Assembly (NCBI GenBank): GCA_905221605.1
Contig: CAJNDS010000336.1
Location: 757,501-792,500 of the forward strand
Reading direction: 5' to 3'
Source: Symbiodinium natans
Taxonomy: Eukaryota > Sar > Dinophyceae > Suessiales > Symbiodiniaceae
Length of the DNA: 35,000 nt
Below are positions 16,385 through 25,320 of this stretch, piece after piece (within the stretch, counting starts at the first letter, position 1; every line of letters starts with the position of its first letter). A program made the position numbers and the translations under genes. The notes under the pieces are model-generated. The model saw only the letters and a list, made by a program, of their open reading frames with translations. It had not been told where the DNA came from and did not search any database.

Positions 16385-16760
16385 CGCTGGGGGGTACCGA
16401 GTGTTTTTCTCGGGCACGGGAACTCGCACATTCGCAGAATCACAGCTCAGACATGGTGATTGCCCTGATTGCTGGCAAGCATCAGACAAGTCGAGAAGAA
16501 GTTGTCCATGAAGATTGTCCACCTTGCCCGTCTTCTTGCACCCATCTTGCAACTTCACGACGTTGCTGCGCTTTGCTGCGAAACTCTTTCAAGTCCTGAA
16601 TACAGCCTGCCATGGCTTTCTCATGCGGAGTCGGCTCTGCCTTGGCATCGGGCTTGACCTCAGCCACCTCAGTGTCAGACTTGGCCTCGGACACCTCAGT
16701 CTCAGGCTCAGGCAGTACCTTCGCTCGACTGCCGGCCCGGCAGCTTGCGCCAGTGTGAGC
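16385..16760 (-). pseudogene. Truncated gene fragment inside the hairpin satellite
   Basis: Minus frame: VLPEPETEVSEAKSDTEVAE, VKPDAKAEPTPHEKAMAGCI, QDLKEFRSKAQQRRE. A 31-nt GT...AG interval (16553-16523) then joins it in phase to VDNLHGQLLLDLSDACQQSG and SPCLSCDSANVRVPVPEKN before the frame runs into satellite sequence near 16385. The first part is a charged Glu/Lys repeat-like linker. The upstream side loses the frame near 16740. Satellite units on both sides suggest the gene was broken by, or embedded in, the array. Function unknown. Confidence 0.45.
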
Positions 16761-17779
16761 GAAGGTACACTAGCCTGCAAAAGTCCCTGAGTGGCAGGCT
16801 GAACTCGAATGAGATGACACTGTGCGACAGTGCGACAAACCTTATCCAGAATACAAAACAGAGCAAAAAACAGAAACGAAACCCTTAATTTGACTTGTGA
16901 GAATAACACAAACATCATCTCTGTTATCTGAAAATGATATTTTCGGTATTTCCCGTATAGTTCTGGCCTTGAAAAACCTTGAAAACCCACGTTTAAAAGG
17001 CCTTAAACACCGTACAAGCCCTTCTTCCAGAATAAAAACACAGCAACAACAGAAATGAAACCCTTAAATTTGCTTGCGAGAATATCAAAAACATCATTTT
17101 TGCTATTTGAAAATGATGTTTTCGGCGTTCCTGTATGCTTCTGGCCATGAAAAGCCGAACCCACTGTGAGAGGCTTCAAACACCTTACAAACCCTTCAAT
17201 TTGCTTGTGAGACTTGCAAAACCACCATTTTTGGTATCTGAAAATGATGTTTTCGGCGTTCCTGTATGGTTTTGGCCTTGAAAAGGCGTGAAAAAGTGAA
17301 AAACCCGCTTTAAGAGGTTGAAAAACCGTGAAAAACTCACATTAAGAGGCCTTAAACACCTTACAAACCCTCAGAAGAATAGACAAAACAAAAAGACAGA
17401 AATGAAACCCTTAAATTTGCTTGCGAAAATAACGAAAACATCTTTTTGCGTATCTGAAAATGATGTTTTCGGCGTTCCTGTATAGTTCTGGCCTTGAAAA
17501 GCCGTGAAAAACCCGCTTTAAGAGGTTGCAAAACCGTGAAAAACTCACGTTAAGAGGCCTTAAACACCTTACAAACCCTCAGAAGAATAGACAAAACAAA
17601 AAGACAGAAATGAAACCCTTAAATTTGCTTGCGAAAATAACAAAAACATCATTTTGGTTATCTGAAAATGATGTTTTCGGCGTTCCTGTATAGTTCTGGA
17701 CTTGAAAAGCCGTGAAAAACCCGCTTTAAGAGGTTGCAAAACCGTGAAAAACTCACGTTAAGAGGCCTTAAACACCTTA

Positions 17780-18935
17780 CAAACCCTCTGAAACCCTTAA
17801 ATTTGCTTGCGAAAATAACAAAAACATCATTTTGGCTATCTGAAAATGATGTTTTCGGCATTCCTGTATGGTTCTGGCCTTGAAAAGCCGTGAAAAACCT
17901 GCTTTAAGAGGTTGAAAGAGGCCTTAAACGTTTTACAAACCCTCTTCAGAATAGACAAAACCCACTTTACGAGGTTGACAAATTGTGAAAAACCCATTTT
18001 CAGAGGCATGATACACCTTACAAACCCTCTCCAGAATAGAAAAAACAGCAAAAACAGAAATGAAACCCTTCAATTTGCTTGTTGCAAAAACACCATTTTC
18101 GGTATCTGAAAATGGTGTTTTTGGCGTTCCTGTATGGTTTTGGCCTTGCAAAACCGTGAAAAACCCACTTTCAGAGGCTTCAAACACCTTGCAAACCCTC
18201 TCCAGAATAGAAAAACAGCACAAACAAAAATGAAACCCTTAAATTCGCTTGCGAGAATAACAAAAACCTCATTTTGGGTATCTGAAAATGATGTGTTCGG
18301 CATTCCTGTATGGTTTTGGCCTTGAAAAGCCGTGAAAAACCCGCCTTTAAGAGGTTGCAAAACCGTGAAAACTCACATTAAGATGCCTTAAACACCTTAC
18401 AAACCCCCAGAAGAATAGACAAAACAAAAAGACAGAAATGAAACCCTTAAATTTGCTTGCGAAAATAACAAAAACATCATTTTGGCTATCTGAAAATGAT
18501 GTTTTCGGCTTTCCTGTATGGTTCTGGCCTTGAAAAGCCGTGAAAAACCTGCTTTAAGAGGTTGAAAGAGGCCTTAAACGTTTTACAAACCCTCTTCAGA
18601 ATAGACAAAACCCACTTTACGAGGTTGACAAATTGTTACAAACCCATTTTCAGAGGCATGATACACCTTACAAACCCTCACCAGAATAGAAAAAACAGCA
18701 AAAACAGAAATGAAACCCTTCAATTTGCTGGTGAGAATTGCAAAAACACCATTTTTGGTATCTGAAAATGGTGTTTTTGGCGTTCCTGTATGGTTTTGGC
18801 CTTGCAAAACCGTGAAAACCCACTTTCAGAGGCTTCAAACACTCTCCAGAATAGAAAAACAGCACAAACAAAAATGAAACCTTTAAATTCGCTTGCGAGA
18901 ATAACAAAAACATCATTTTGGGTATCTGAAAATGA
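17780..18935. repeat. Higher-order duplication inside the satellite, about 650 bp
   Basis: Hairpins at 17820, 18086 and 18261 recur at about +650 bp (18473, 18742, 18906) with near-identical surroundings, including the rare segment CCTCTTCAGAATAGACAAAA and the CACC/GGTG hairpin variant. Three subunits were therefore duplicated as a block. Confidence 0.85.
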
Positions 18936-19394
18936 TGTTTTCGGCGTTCCTGTATGGTTCTGGCCTTGAAAAATTGAAAAACACACTCTAAGAGCCCTTA
19001 AACACCTTACAAACACCTCCAGAATAGAAAGAAACAGAAAAGACAGAAATGAAGCCCTTAAATTTGCTTGCAAGAATAACAAAAACATCATTTTGGCTAT
19101 CTGAAAATGATGTTTTCGGCGTTCCTGTATGGTTCTGGCCTTGAAAAATTGAAAAACACACTTTAAGAGCCCTTAAACACCTTACAAACACCTCCAGAAT
19201 AGAAAGAAACAGGAAAGATAGAAATGAAGCCCTTAAATTTGCTTGCAAGAATAACAAAAACATCATTTTTGGTATCTGAAAATGATTGTTTTCGGCGTTC
19301 CGGTATGGTTCTGGCCTTGAAAAACCTCTGAAAAACTGGAAAACCCATGTTCGGAGGCCTTAAACACCTTAGAAAACCTCAGCCCCAATAACCC

Positions 19395-19560
19395 TAATAA
19401 TGTTGTTGCCTTTCATGTTCTTATCCCTACCAATGAGCAGCTGTATGCCCACTTGTCGGCAGCTGCTCACACACCATTGGCCGGGTGTGGGGACGGGTCA
19501 GACCACGGTTGGTCACGGAGCCTGGGGCGGGGTTGGGGCCAACCAGGAACCCTATCCCTA
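19395..19560 (+). other. Island with open frame and 9-bp inverted repeat
   Basis: The plus frame reads VVAFHVLIPTNEQLYAHLSA, AAHTPLAGCGDGSDHGWSRS and LGRGWGQPG, with no ATG, before telomere-like sequence. It is protein-like but only about 55 codons. GAGCAGCTG (19435-19443) and CAGCTGCTC (19460-19468) are perfect inverted arms. Possible exon fragment. Confidence 0.25.
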
Positions 19561-20290
19561 ATCCCTAATACACCCTAAGGCAGCCTCTGAGCTGGGCTCG
19601 CATGACTCGGGCTTAGGGCTTCGGGCTTCGGGCTTAGGGCTTGGGGCTTAGGGCTAAGGGCTTGGGGCTTAGGGCTTAAGGTTTAGGGTGGGTTCGGGCT
19701 CTCAGGCTGGGTTAGGTTAAGGTGTAGGGTCTCGGGCTCAGGAACCCTATCCCTAATCCCTAATACACCCTAAAACACCTTTGAGCAAACCTGGCGCAGG
19801 GGGTTCACATGACTCGGGCTTAGGGCTTAGGGCTTCGGGCTTAGGGCTTAGGGCTTGGGGCTTAGGGCTAAGGGCTTAGGGCTTAGGGCTTAAGGTTTAG
19901 GGTGGGTTCGGGCTCTCAGGCTAGGTTGGCTTACTAGCTTTTATTTGTTTAGGGCTTAAGGCTGTACGACTCGGGGTCAGGGTTTGGGGTTAGGGTTTGG
20001 ACTTGGTCGGGCTTGGGCTCTTCAACCCTGCAACCCTTCCCCTACTCATCCCGAACCCCGAATTCTTAAACCCGGGCCCCGGGCCCCCGAGCCCCGGCCC
20101 CCGGCGTGGCTGGCAGTGCTCGAAGAGGTCCGCTCCAGGGGGTTCACATGACTCGGGCTTAGGGCTTAGGGCTTAGGGCTTAGGGCTTGGGGCTTGGGGC
20201 TTTGGGGCTTAGGGGCTTAGGGTTTAGGGCTTAGGGCTTAGGGGCTTAGGGTTTAGGGCTTAGGGCTTAGGGCTTAGGGACTTAGGGAGG
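19546..20290 (+). repeat. TTAGGGC/TTGGGGC variant arrays in a segmental duplication
   Basis: Copies at 19546-19740 and 19741-19930 share ACCCTATCCCTAATCCCTAA, a short unique middle, ATGACTCGGGCTTAGGGCTT arrays and GGTGGGTTCGGGCTCTCAGG. A third partial copy starts at about 20137 (GGGGGTTCACATGACTCGGG). The 7-mer is GGGCTTA instead of GGGTTTA throughout. Confidence 0.9.
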
Positions 20291-20640
20291 AGGGTTTAGG
20301 GTTAGGGTTTAGGGTTGAGGGTTCCCGGACTCCCGCCCCACCATGCAGGGCCAGGGCGCTTCACCGACAGGTGTACTCAGCATAAGTCATTAGGGTGGTT
20401 GTTTTTTAGTAGCTTTCCTTGTTTTAGGGGGTCCCTGTATTTTTTTTGGTTTTAATTCCCCCACAAGAAGAAAGCCAGGGATGCTAAAACCCTTAAAACC
20501 CCTAAACCCCTAACCCTAACCACCACACCTTGCTGAACCCTTCAGCCGAACCCTCATGGCTGCCTCTTGTTGGTGCCCCCCCGGTTGTACAGTAATACAC
20601 GAGGGCAGAGCGACAGCCGCGATGCTGCAGATTCAGGTTT
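20291..20640. other. Spacer with possible minus-strand exon remnant
   Basis: A minus frame at about 20625-20500 reads HRGCRSALVYYCTTGGAPTR and GSHEGSAEGFSKVWW before telomere-derived codons. 20465-20483 is the exact reverse complement of 2226-2244 (19 bp). Nothing firm can be called. Confidence 0.25.
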
Positions 20641-20905
20641 CCGGGTTGGTCTAGGGTTTAGTCAGGGTTTAGTGTTTAGGGTTTAGGGAACTTAGGGTAT
20701 AGGGTTTAGGGTTAGGGTGTCTCCAGCCCACATGGGCATCGATGACGAACGATTCGCACCAGAATGCGCAAGATCCTCGGACCCTGAACCCTAAGCCCCA
20801 AGCCCCAAGCCCCAAACCCTAAACCCTAAACCCTAAACCCTAAAACCTAAAACCTAAAACCCAAACCCTCAACCCTTAAACCCTAAACCGTAAACCCTAA
20901 ACCCT
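20641..20905. repeat. Mixed telomere-like tracts
   Basis: G-strand degenerate units (20641-20720), a 70-bp unique spacer, then CCCCAAG and CCCTAAA units (20785-20905). Confidence 0.85.
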
Positions 20906-21040
20906 GTGCCGGATGGGCTTGCGGCCCGAGAAAAATGTCAGCTTCTGAGGCGGGAACCATGGGCCCTTACCCTCTCCTTTCAAGGGGTTCACAGGGATCC
21001 GAAGTATGGGCCCTGATATCTATGTGTTTTAGGGTTTTAA
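20906..21040. other. Spacer carrying the GAAGTATGGGCCC motif
   Basis: GGGCCCTTACCCTCTCCTTT...CCGAAGTATGGGCCC (20962-21014) matches 33155-33196 closely. It is part of a dispersed spacer family. No gene. Confidence 0.5.
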
Positions 21041-21142
21041 GGTTTAGGGTTTAGGGTTTCGGGTTTAGGGTTTAGGGTTTAGGGTTTAGGGTTTAGGGTT
21101 TAGGGTTTAGGGTTTAGGGTTTAGGGTTTAGGGTTTAGGGTT
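21041..21142 (+). repeat. (TTTAGGG)n array, about 12 perfect units
   Basis: Perfect from 21061, preceded by TTTTAGGG and TTTCGGG variants. Confidence 0.97.
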
Positions 21143-21600
21143 ACCTTAGAACAGGGGACCCAACTTCAGGGCCCATGCCTCGGAGCCCCTACAGCTTCTG
21201 GAGTTTAATTGGGCTCTTTAGGGATTGGGGCCGGTAGAACTGCAAATCAACAACAGCAAGCCTCATATAATATATATATATATATATACCCCAGACCCGT
21301 CTAGGGACCTGAAACCCTGGGCCCTCTAAACCCTAAACCCTAAACGCCTAACCCCCTAAACCGAAGCCCTCAACCCCTCAACCCTGAATACCCTAAACTG
21401 CAGGCCGCACGGTCGCTCCAAATGCCCCCTTTAAGGGAAAAGCGTCAGACCCGGCGGCACTTAAAATGTCAAAGGCAGCCGGTCCAACTGGGACTTGGGG
21501 GTGGGGTTCTCGTCTCCTCCCTTTTGGGGGTTTAGGGCTTCGGGTATTTGGGGTTTAGGCTTTAGGGTATGTAGGGTTTAGGGCTAGGGTTGAGGGTTAG
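21143..21600. other. Spacer with (TA)n and short telomere-like tracts
   Basis: The dinucleotide run TATATATATATATATATATA lies near 21268-21289. CCCTAAA-like units lie at 21325-21405. No gene is seen in the remaining unique sequence. Confidence 0.6.
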
Positions 21601-21956
21601 GGGTTTAGGCTTCGACCCTAAACCCTAAACCCTGTGCTAGGGTTTCGGCTTTTGGGGTTTTAGGCTTTGGGGTCTTTAGGGTGACGAGCCCTGGGCCACG
21701 CTTAGCGTCGCCCCACGCTAGTCATGAGGGTTTAGGAATTAGGGTGGGTATAGCGGAGGTGTAGCGGCCAATGAAAAGGGTGCTGTTTCCCAGAAAACGT
21801 AGGAGGATGTAGGAGGAAAAGGATGTGTCCCCGCTTCGGCTGATCACGTAGCGCACTTGTACAATGAGATCACCCTACGCCCTACACCAACATAATCAAA
21901 CCCAGAACCTCTAATTTCAAAAACTAATCACGAGTGAGAAAGCGAGACAGCGGGAG
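21601..21956. other. Telomere-like tract and unique spacer
   Basis: Opposed short tracts lie at 21608-21690. Then a unique spacer contains AATGAAAAGGGTGC (21770-21783), also present at 29080-29093. No gene called. Confidence 0.45.
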
Positions 21957-22032
21957 AGACAGAGAGAGAGAGAGACAAGAAGACAGAGAGAGAGAGAGAG
22001 AGAGACAAAAACAAGAGAGAGAGAGAGAGACA
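21957..22032. repeat. (GA)n microsatellite with ACA interruptions
   Basis: Three GA runs separated by CAAGAAGACA and CAAAAACAA. Confidence 0.95.
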
Positions 22033-22054
22033 ACAGTCCGGCTTAGTGATTAGG

Positions 22055-22262
22055 GAGGGTTAGGGTTTAGGGTTTAGGGTTCAGGGTTTAGGGTTTACCG
22101 TTTAGGGTTTAGGGTCTTCGGGTAGGTTTAGGGCGGCTCAGGGTCGGAGACGTGGCCCCTGGCAGCCGTGTCTTCGGCGGGAAAGCCTAAACCCTAAAAC
22201 CCTAAACCCTAAACCCTAAACCCTTAACCCTAAACCCTAAACCCTAAACACTAAACCCTAAA
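22055..22262. repeat. Facing TTTAGGG and CCCTAAA tracts
   Basis: G-strand units (22055-22140), about 50 bp of unique sequence, then C-strand units (22188-22262). The last units form the end of a minus-strand open frame. Confidence 0.9.
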
Positions 22263-22638
22263 CCGTGGCGAAGAAGACGGGCAGCCAAAGTGATTCAAAA
22301 TCGGTTCAAAAGCATCGGCCACAACTGAAGTTAGATGCACGGATCCCAAGGAAGGGGTCGAGTGCAGAATGCTATGGCTTATATACGGGGTAGAGAACAT
22401 GGTTTTCGGGTTCTTTGGGGCGGGGAAGGATCCGTTCAGAAACGCAGGTGCTTGTTTTGAAAGCACTAAGATAGCAAGAGTCCAACATCTGCGAAGGCAA
22501 AGGCAAAAGAAGACGTACTTACCTCAAACATCCCACCCCGCAATTCATGGGCGGTTCATACTCTGTTGGATGCGGCTTTGTGAAAGGGGCATTTTGCAAA
22601 TAACGGCACTCCTCATACACCCCAAAACACGAGAATCC
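22251..22638 (-). CDS. Candidate two-exon ORF with a 34-nt intron
   Basis: Minus strand: exon 22638-22523 (GFSCFGVYEECRYLQNAPFT, KPHPTEYEPPMNCGVGCL), intron 22522-22489, exon 22488-22251 (CWTLAILVLSKQAPAFLNGS, FPAPKNPKTMFSTPYISHSI, SVVADAFEPILNHFGCPSSS, stop). The donor is AG|GTAAGT, an ideal 5' splice site. The acceptor is preceded by a long pyrimidine tract (CTTCTTTTGCCTTTGCCTTC) and ends GCAG. Phase is kept, giving 117 residues. No ATG is seen, so it is partial. The C-terminus (PRFRV) is encoded by telomere-like repeat. The 103-codon plus-strand frame over the same DNA competes. Product unknown. Confidence 0.35.
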
Positions 22639-22680
22639 TTATTCATTAAAGGACACCCCAAACAAGTACCCCTAGGGTAA
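22369..22680 (+). CDS. Competing 103-codon plus-strand ORF
   Basis: ATG at 22369; reads LWLIYGVENMVFGFFGAGKD, FRNAGACFESTKIARVQHLR, RQRQKKTYLPQTSHPAIHGR and WMRLCERGILQITALLIHPK to a stop at 22680. It is uninterrupted and Arg/Lys-rich in the middle. No domain recognised. Its basic QRQKK part is the complement of the candidate intron's pyrimidine tract, so only one of the two frames is likely real. Confidence 0.25.
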   Translation: MLWLIYGVENMVFGFFGAGKDPFRNAGACFESTKIARVQHLRRQRQKKTYLPQTSHPAIHGRFILCWMRLCERGILQITALLIHPKTRESLFIKGHPKQVPLG

Positions 22681-23236
22681 ACCCAGAACTAAAACCCCCT
22701 AAACCCGGAACCCTAAACCTAAACCCTAAACCCTAAAACCCCCATACTTAGCATGGAGATGACTTGCAGAATTCTCTAGGGGTGGGCAAGGCTAAGGGTC
22801 TCGGGTTTTAGGGCTTAGGGCTTGGGGTTTAGGGCTTTAGGGAAAATTTTTTTGGGGCTTCGGGAGCCCTAAAATCCCAAACCCCCCCCCTTCCCCCTCC
22901 CTGAAGGCGAACATAACGGCAAAGAAGCCGTAGCTATCCCTACACCCTACACCCTAAACCCTAAACCCTAAACCCTAAACCTGTATAAACCCTAAGACGT
23001 GTAGTAGGGCCCCACTTTGAAGGGATCCGTGCCGGTCCCAGGGCGGCTTAGCCGCCCTGCACCGCATTCTTCGAGGGGGAGCGCTGGGCTTCGTAGAAAA
23101 TTAGTAGGGAAGCTAGGAGGGTTTAGGGAATTCGGGTTTGGGGTTTAGGGTTTAGGATTTGGGGTTTAGGGTTTGGGGTTTGGGGGTTTGGGGTTTAGTG
23201 TTTAGGGTTTAGGATTTGAGGTTTAGGGGTTAGGCG
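22681..23236. other. Telomere-like mosaic with a perfect small palindrome
   Basis: C-strand tracts (22690-22745, 22940-22995), G-strand tracts (22795-22870, 23118-23235). GGGCGGC-TTA-GCCGCCC at 23041-23057 is a perfect 7-bp hairpin. 23006-23031 carries the dispersed GGGCCC...TTGAAGGGATCCG motif. A C-rich run lies at 22880-22900. Confidence 0.6.
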
Positions 23237-23437
23237 ATGAGCTCAGCCCTGAGAAACTTTGCCGAGATCCCCGAAAGGAACTCCAAGAATTTTGCATGTT
23301 TTTTGACCCCCCCTAACCCCCAAACCCGAAACCTCGAAATTCTGCCCTGCAACAACAACACCAAGCGAGCTGGACACAAAAGGCTTGAGACTGAGAAAGA
23401 CCCGAAGCCCTACACTAAAACTGGATGTAGGGTTTAG
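23237..23437 (+). CDS. Small ORF, 66 residues, unrecognised
   Basis: ATG at 23237 in a unique island: MSSALRNFAEIPERNSKNFA, QTRNLEILPCNNNTKRAGHK, RLETEKDPKPYTKTGCRV. It ends at a stop inside the next telomere-like unit. Basic, no signal peptide, no membrane segment. It could be an exon or chance ORF; composition is better than most islands. Confidence 0.25.
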   Translation: MSSALRNFAEIPERNSKNFACFLTPPNPQTRNLEILPCNNNTKRAGHKRLETEKDPKPYTKTGCRV

Positions 23438-23825
23438 GTTTTAGGGTTTGGGTTTAGCGGGGTATGAAGCCTCAACCCTCACTGAACCTCAAATATCAGG
23501 AACCTGTTTAATTGGCAGGGGTATTTTGCGTAGCTTTTACGACTGCATAGGGATTACACGGGGTACTCTTGGTAATGATCTGGGCACCCGACCCCTAACC
23601 CCCTATTCCCCTAAGCCCTAAAACCCATAAGCCCTTATTCCTAGAATGGGTTCAGGGTTTAGGGTTTAGGGGTTTAGGTTTAAAATATTCAAAACTACGT
23701 TCCCCTATATAGATCCCGAAAACCTCAGGACCCGTCTGCACCCCCCGAACATGGGAGCGCCGACGCTCACTTGCTCGGCCGACGCCAGGAAGGGATCTGG
23801 CGGTTTGAGGTTAAGGGTTTTGGGA
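23438..23825. other. Unique spacer with short telomere-like tracts
   Basis: C-strand variants at 23590-23640, G-strand at 23650-23680. No gene recognised. Confidence 0.4.
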
Positions 23826-23960
23826 TTTGGGCTTATGCCTTAGGGTTTAGGGTTTTAGGTTTAGGGTTTAGGGTTTAGGGTTTAGGGTTTAGGATTTAGG
23901 CTTTAGGCTTTAGGGCTTAGGGTTTAGGGTTTAGGGTTTAGGGCTTAGGGTTTAGGGTTT
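23826..23960 (+). repeat. (TTTAGGG)n array with TTTAGGC variants
   Basis: About 15 units, including TTTAGGC and CTTAGGG types. Confidence 0.93.
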
Positions 23961-24019
23961 ACCCCACTATAGGTGTAGATAGAACCCAAATAATTCTGGT
24001 TGCAAGCGAGCTAGAAGTA

Positions 24020-24530
24020 CACCTCAACCCTAAACCCGAAATCCAACCCAAGCCCTACACCCAAAGTACCCTAAACCCGACACCCTAAAACCTAAACCCT
24101 AAACCCTGAACCCTAAACCCTGAACCCTAAACCCAAAGTACTATTCAAAGTACCCTAAAACCGAAGCCACCATAAGTACCCGAACTACCCTAAGCACCCT
24201 AAGTATACCCTGAGTACCCTAAGTACCCTATGTACCCTAAATTCCCTAAATGCCACGACACATCTTCGTTGTCGAAGGGTTCAGGGATATATGGGTTTAG
24301 GGATATACGGGTTTAGGGTGTAGGGTTTAGGGCTTCGGACTTAGGGTTTAGGGTTTAAACCCTGAACCCTAAGTACCCTAATTCTGAGTGCGTGGTTGGG
24401 TTTAGGGTTTGGGGCACCCAGAGCCGAAACCATCGAACCTGTGGAGCCCCAAGATTAAGAGAGTTTGGGGTTTAGGGTTTAGGGTTTAGGGTTTCGGGCC
24501 TAGGGTTTGGGGTTTAGGCAGGTCTTTTGG
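24020..24530. repeat. C-strand mosaic, head-to-head junction, G-strand tracts
   Basis: 24020-24255 has CCCTAAA, CCCTGAA and an expanded CCCTAAGTA variant. 24290-24356 is G-strand and meets C-strand at the perfect palindrome GGGTTTAAACCC (24351-24362). 24385-24530 returns to G-strand units around an island with GAACCTGTGGAGCCCCAA, similar to 903-919. Confidence 0.85.
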
Positions 24531-24534
24531 GCTT

Positions 24535-24666
24535 AGGGTATCTTCTACAAGGCTCCTATCAAGGGGCGTATTTGGGCACAGCTGGTGGTGGGCGTCGATC
24601 ACAGGCCAACTCGCAATGTCTCTGACAAACGCGGGAGCTTCTCGGGCCCAAGCCGCCACAGGGGGA
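24535..24666 (+). other. Island with an open frame (possible exon)
   Basis: Reads GIFYKAPIKGRIWAQLVVGV, DHRPTRNVSDKRGSFSGPSR and HRG, then LNPKP and stop in the following CCCTAAA array. It begins just after a TTAG that could be an acceptor. Very protein-like for its length, but only 44 codons. Confidence 0.3.
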
Positions 24667-24724
24667 CCCTAAACCCTAAACCCTAAACCCTAAACCCTAA
24701 ACCCTAAACCCTAAACCCTAAACC
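24667..24724 (-). repeat. Perfect (CCCTAAA)8 array
   Basis: Eight uninterrupted units with abrupt edges. Confidence 0.97.
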
Positions 24725-24905
24725 ACGGCATTTCAGAAGCCTAGGTGGGGAATACACATGGTCGTGGATGATTTGCTCCTCGTCTCCCACACAGACGCCG
24801 GGCGGCGTGGGGGTCGCGATCGTCGCACAGCAAATAAGTCTTGCGACCATTGAGGTCAAGGTGTGGAAACAACCCCCCTAAAGCCCCTAGAAGCCCCTAA
24901 GCAGA
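24725..24905. other. Unique island, coding status ambiguous
   Basis: Three frames are open for 30-40 codons: plus WGIHMVVDDLLLVSHTDAG; minus LDLNGRKTYLLCDDRDPHAA; minus GVCVGDEEQIIHDHVYSPPR. They exclude one another, so no CDS is called. Confidence 0.3.
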
Positions 24906-25320
24906 CTTTGGCCCTAACCCTAACCCTAAACCCTAAACCCTACCCTACACCCCACACCCTGAACCCTGAACCCTGAACCCTCATGGCTTTCTGCCTCCAG
25001 GTCTCGGATGGAGATCGTAGAGCTGTCGCCTGTGGCCGGAAGCTACGACTTCAGGCAACCCTGAACCCTAATCATAAACCTTACAAACCTTATTTTCTAC
25101 ACCCTGAACCCCAGACCCTAAACCCTAATCCCTTGAACCCTAGACCCTAAACCCTAAACCCTAAAACCTAAACCCTAAACCCTAAACCCTTCAAACCGTA
25201 AACCCTTCAAACCTTGAACCCTTCAAACCTTAAACCCTGAACCCCAAACCCTAAACCCTGAACATTAACCCTAAACCCCACACCCTGAACCCTGAACCTT
25301 AAACCGGTTCAAGGGGCTTC
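24906..25320 (-). repeat. C-strand mosaic with a short island
   Basis: CCCTAA, CCCTAAA, CCCTGAA and CCCTTCAAA units. The island at 24985-25063 has a pyrimidine tract and CAG followed by VSDGDRRAVACGRKLRLQ in the plus frame, which could be an exon (weak). Confidence 0.75.

Larger units (their letters stand above)
16131..19380. repeat. Hairpin satellite, about 15 units of 130-270 bp
   Basis: Each unit has CCTTAAACACCTTACAAACC, CAGAATAGA, GAAATGAAACCCTTAAATTT, GCTTGCGAGAATAAC, then the inverted repeat AAAACATCATTTT-loop-AAAATGATGTTTT, then CGGCGTTCCTGTATGGTTCT and GGCCTTGAAAAGCCGTGAAA. Unit spacing varies because a CCGCTTTAAGAGGTTG segment is present in some copies only. The last three units have a 175-bp period. 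Minus-strand open frames here are products of the repetition. Confidence 0.95.

Noticed and set aside
17817-17860. Match to the dinoflagellate spliced leader core (CATTTTGGCT)
   Set aside because: Only 10 bases are shared with the known 22-nt leader, the flanks differ, and the GGCT part is variable between satellite copies.
17658-19348. Minus-strand hydrophobic/aromatic ORFs resembling membrane proteins
   Set aside because: They are translations of the hairpin satellite. The same words recur in different frames.
22513-22523. TACTTACCT as the 5' end of a U1 snRNA
   Set aside because: Only nine bases match and no downstream stem-loops or Sm site are seen. The complement works better as a 5' splice site.
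24760-24820. Reverse-transcriptase-like VVDDLLLVSHT
   Set aside because: A VDD-like motif alone is too short; flanking residues do not resemble reverse transcriptase and two other frames are equally open.
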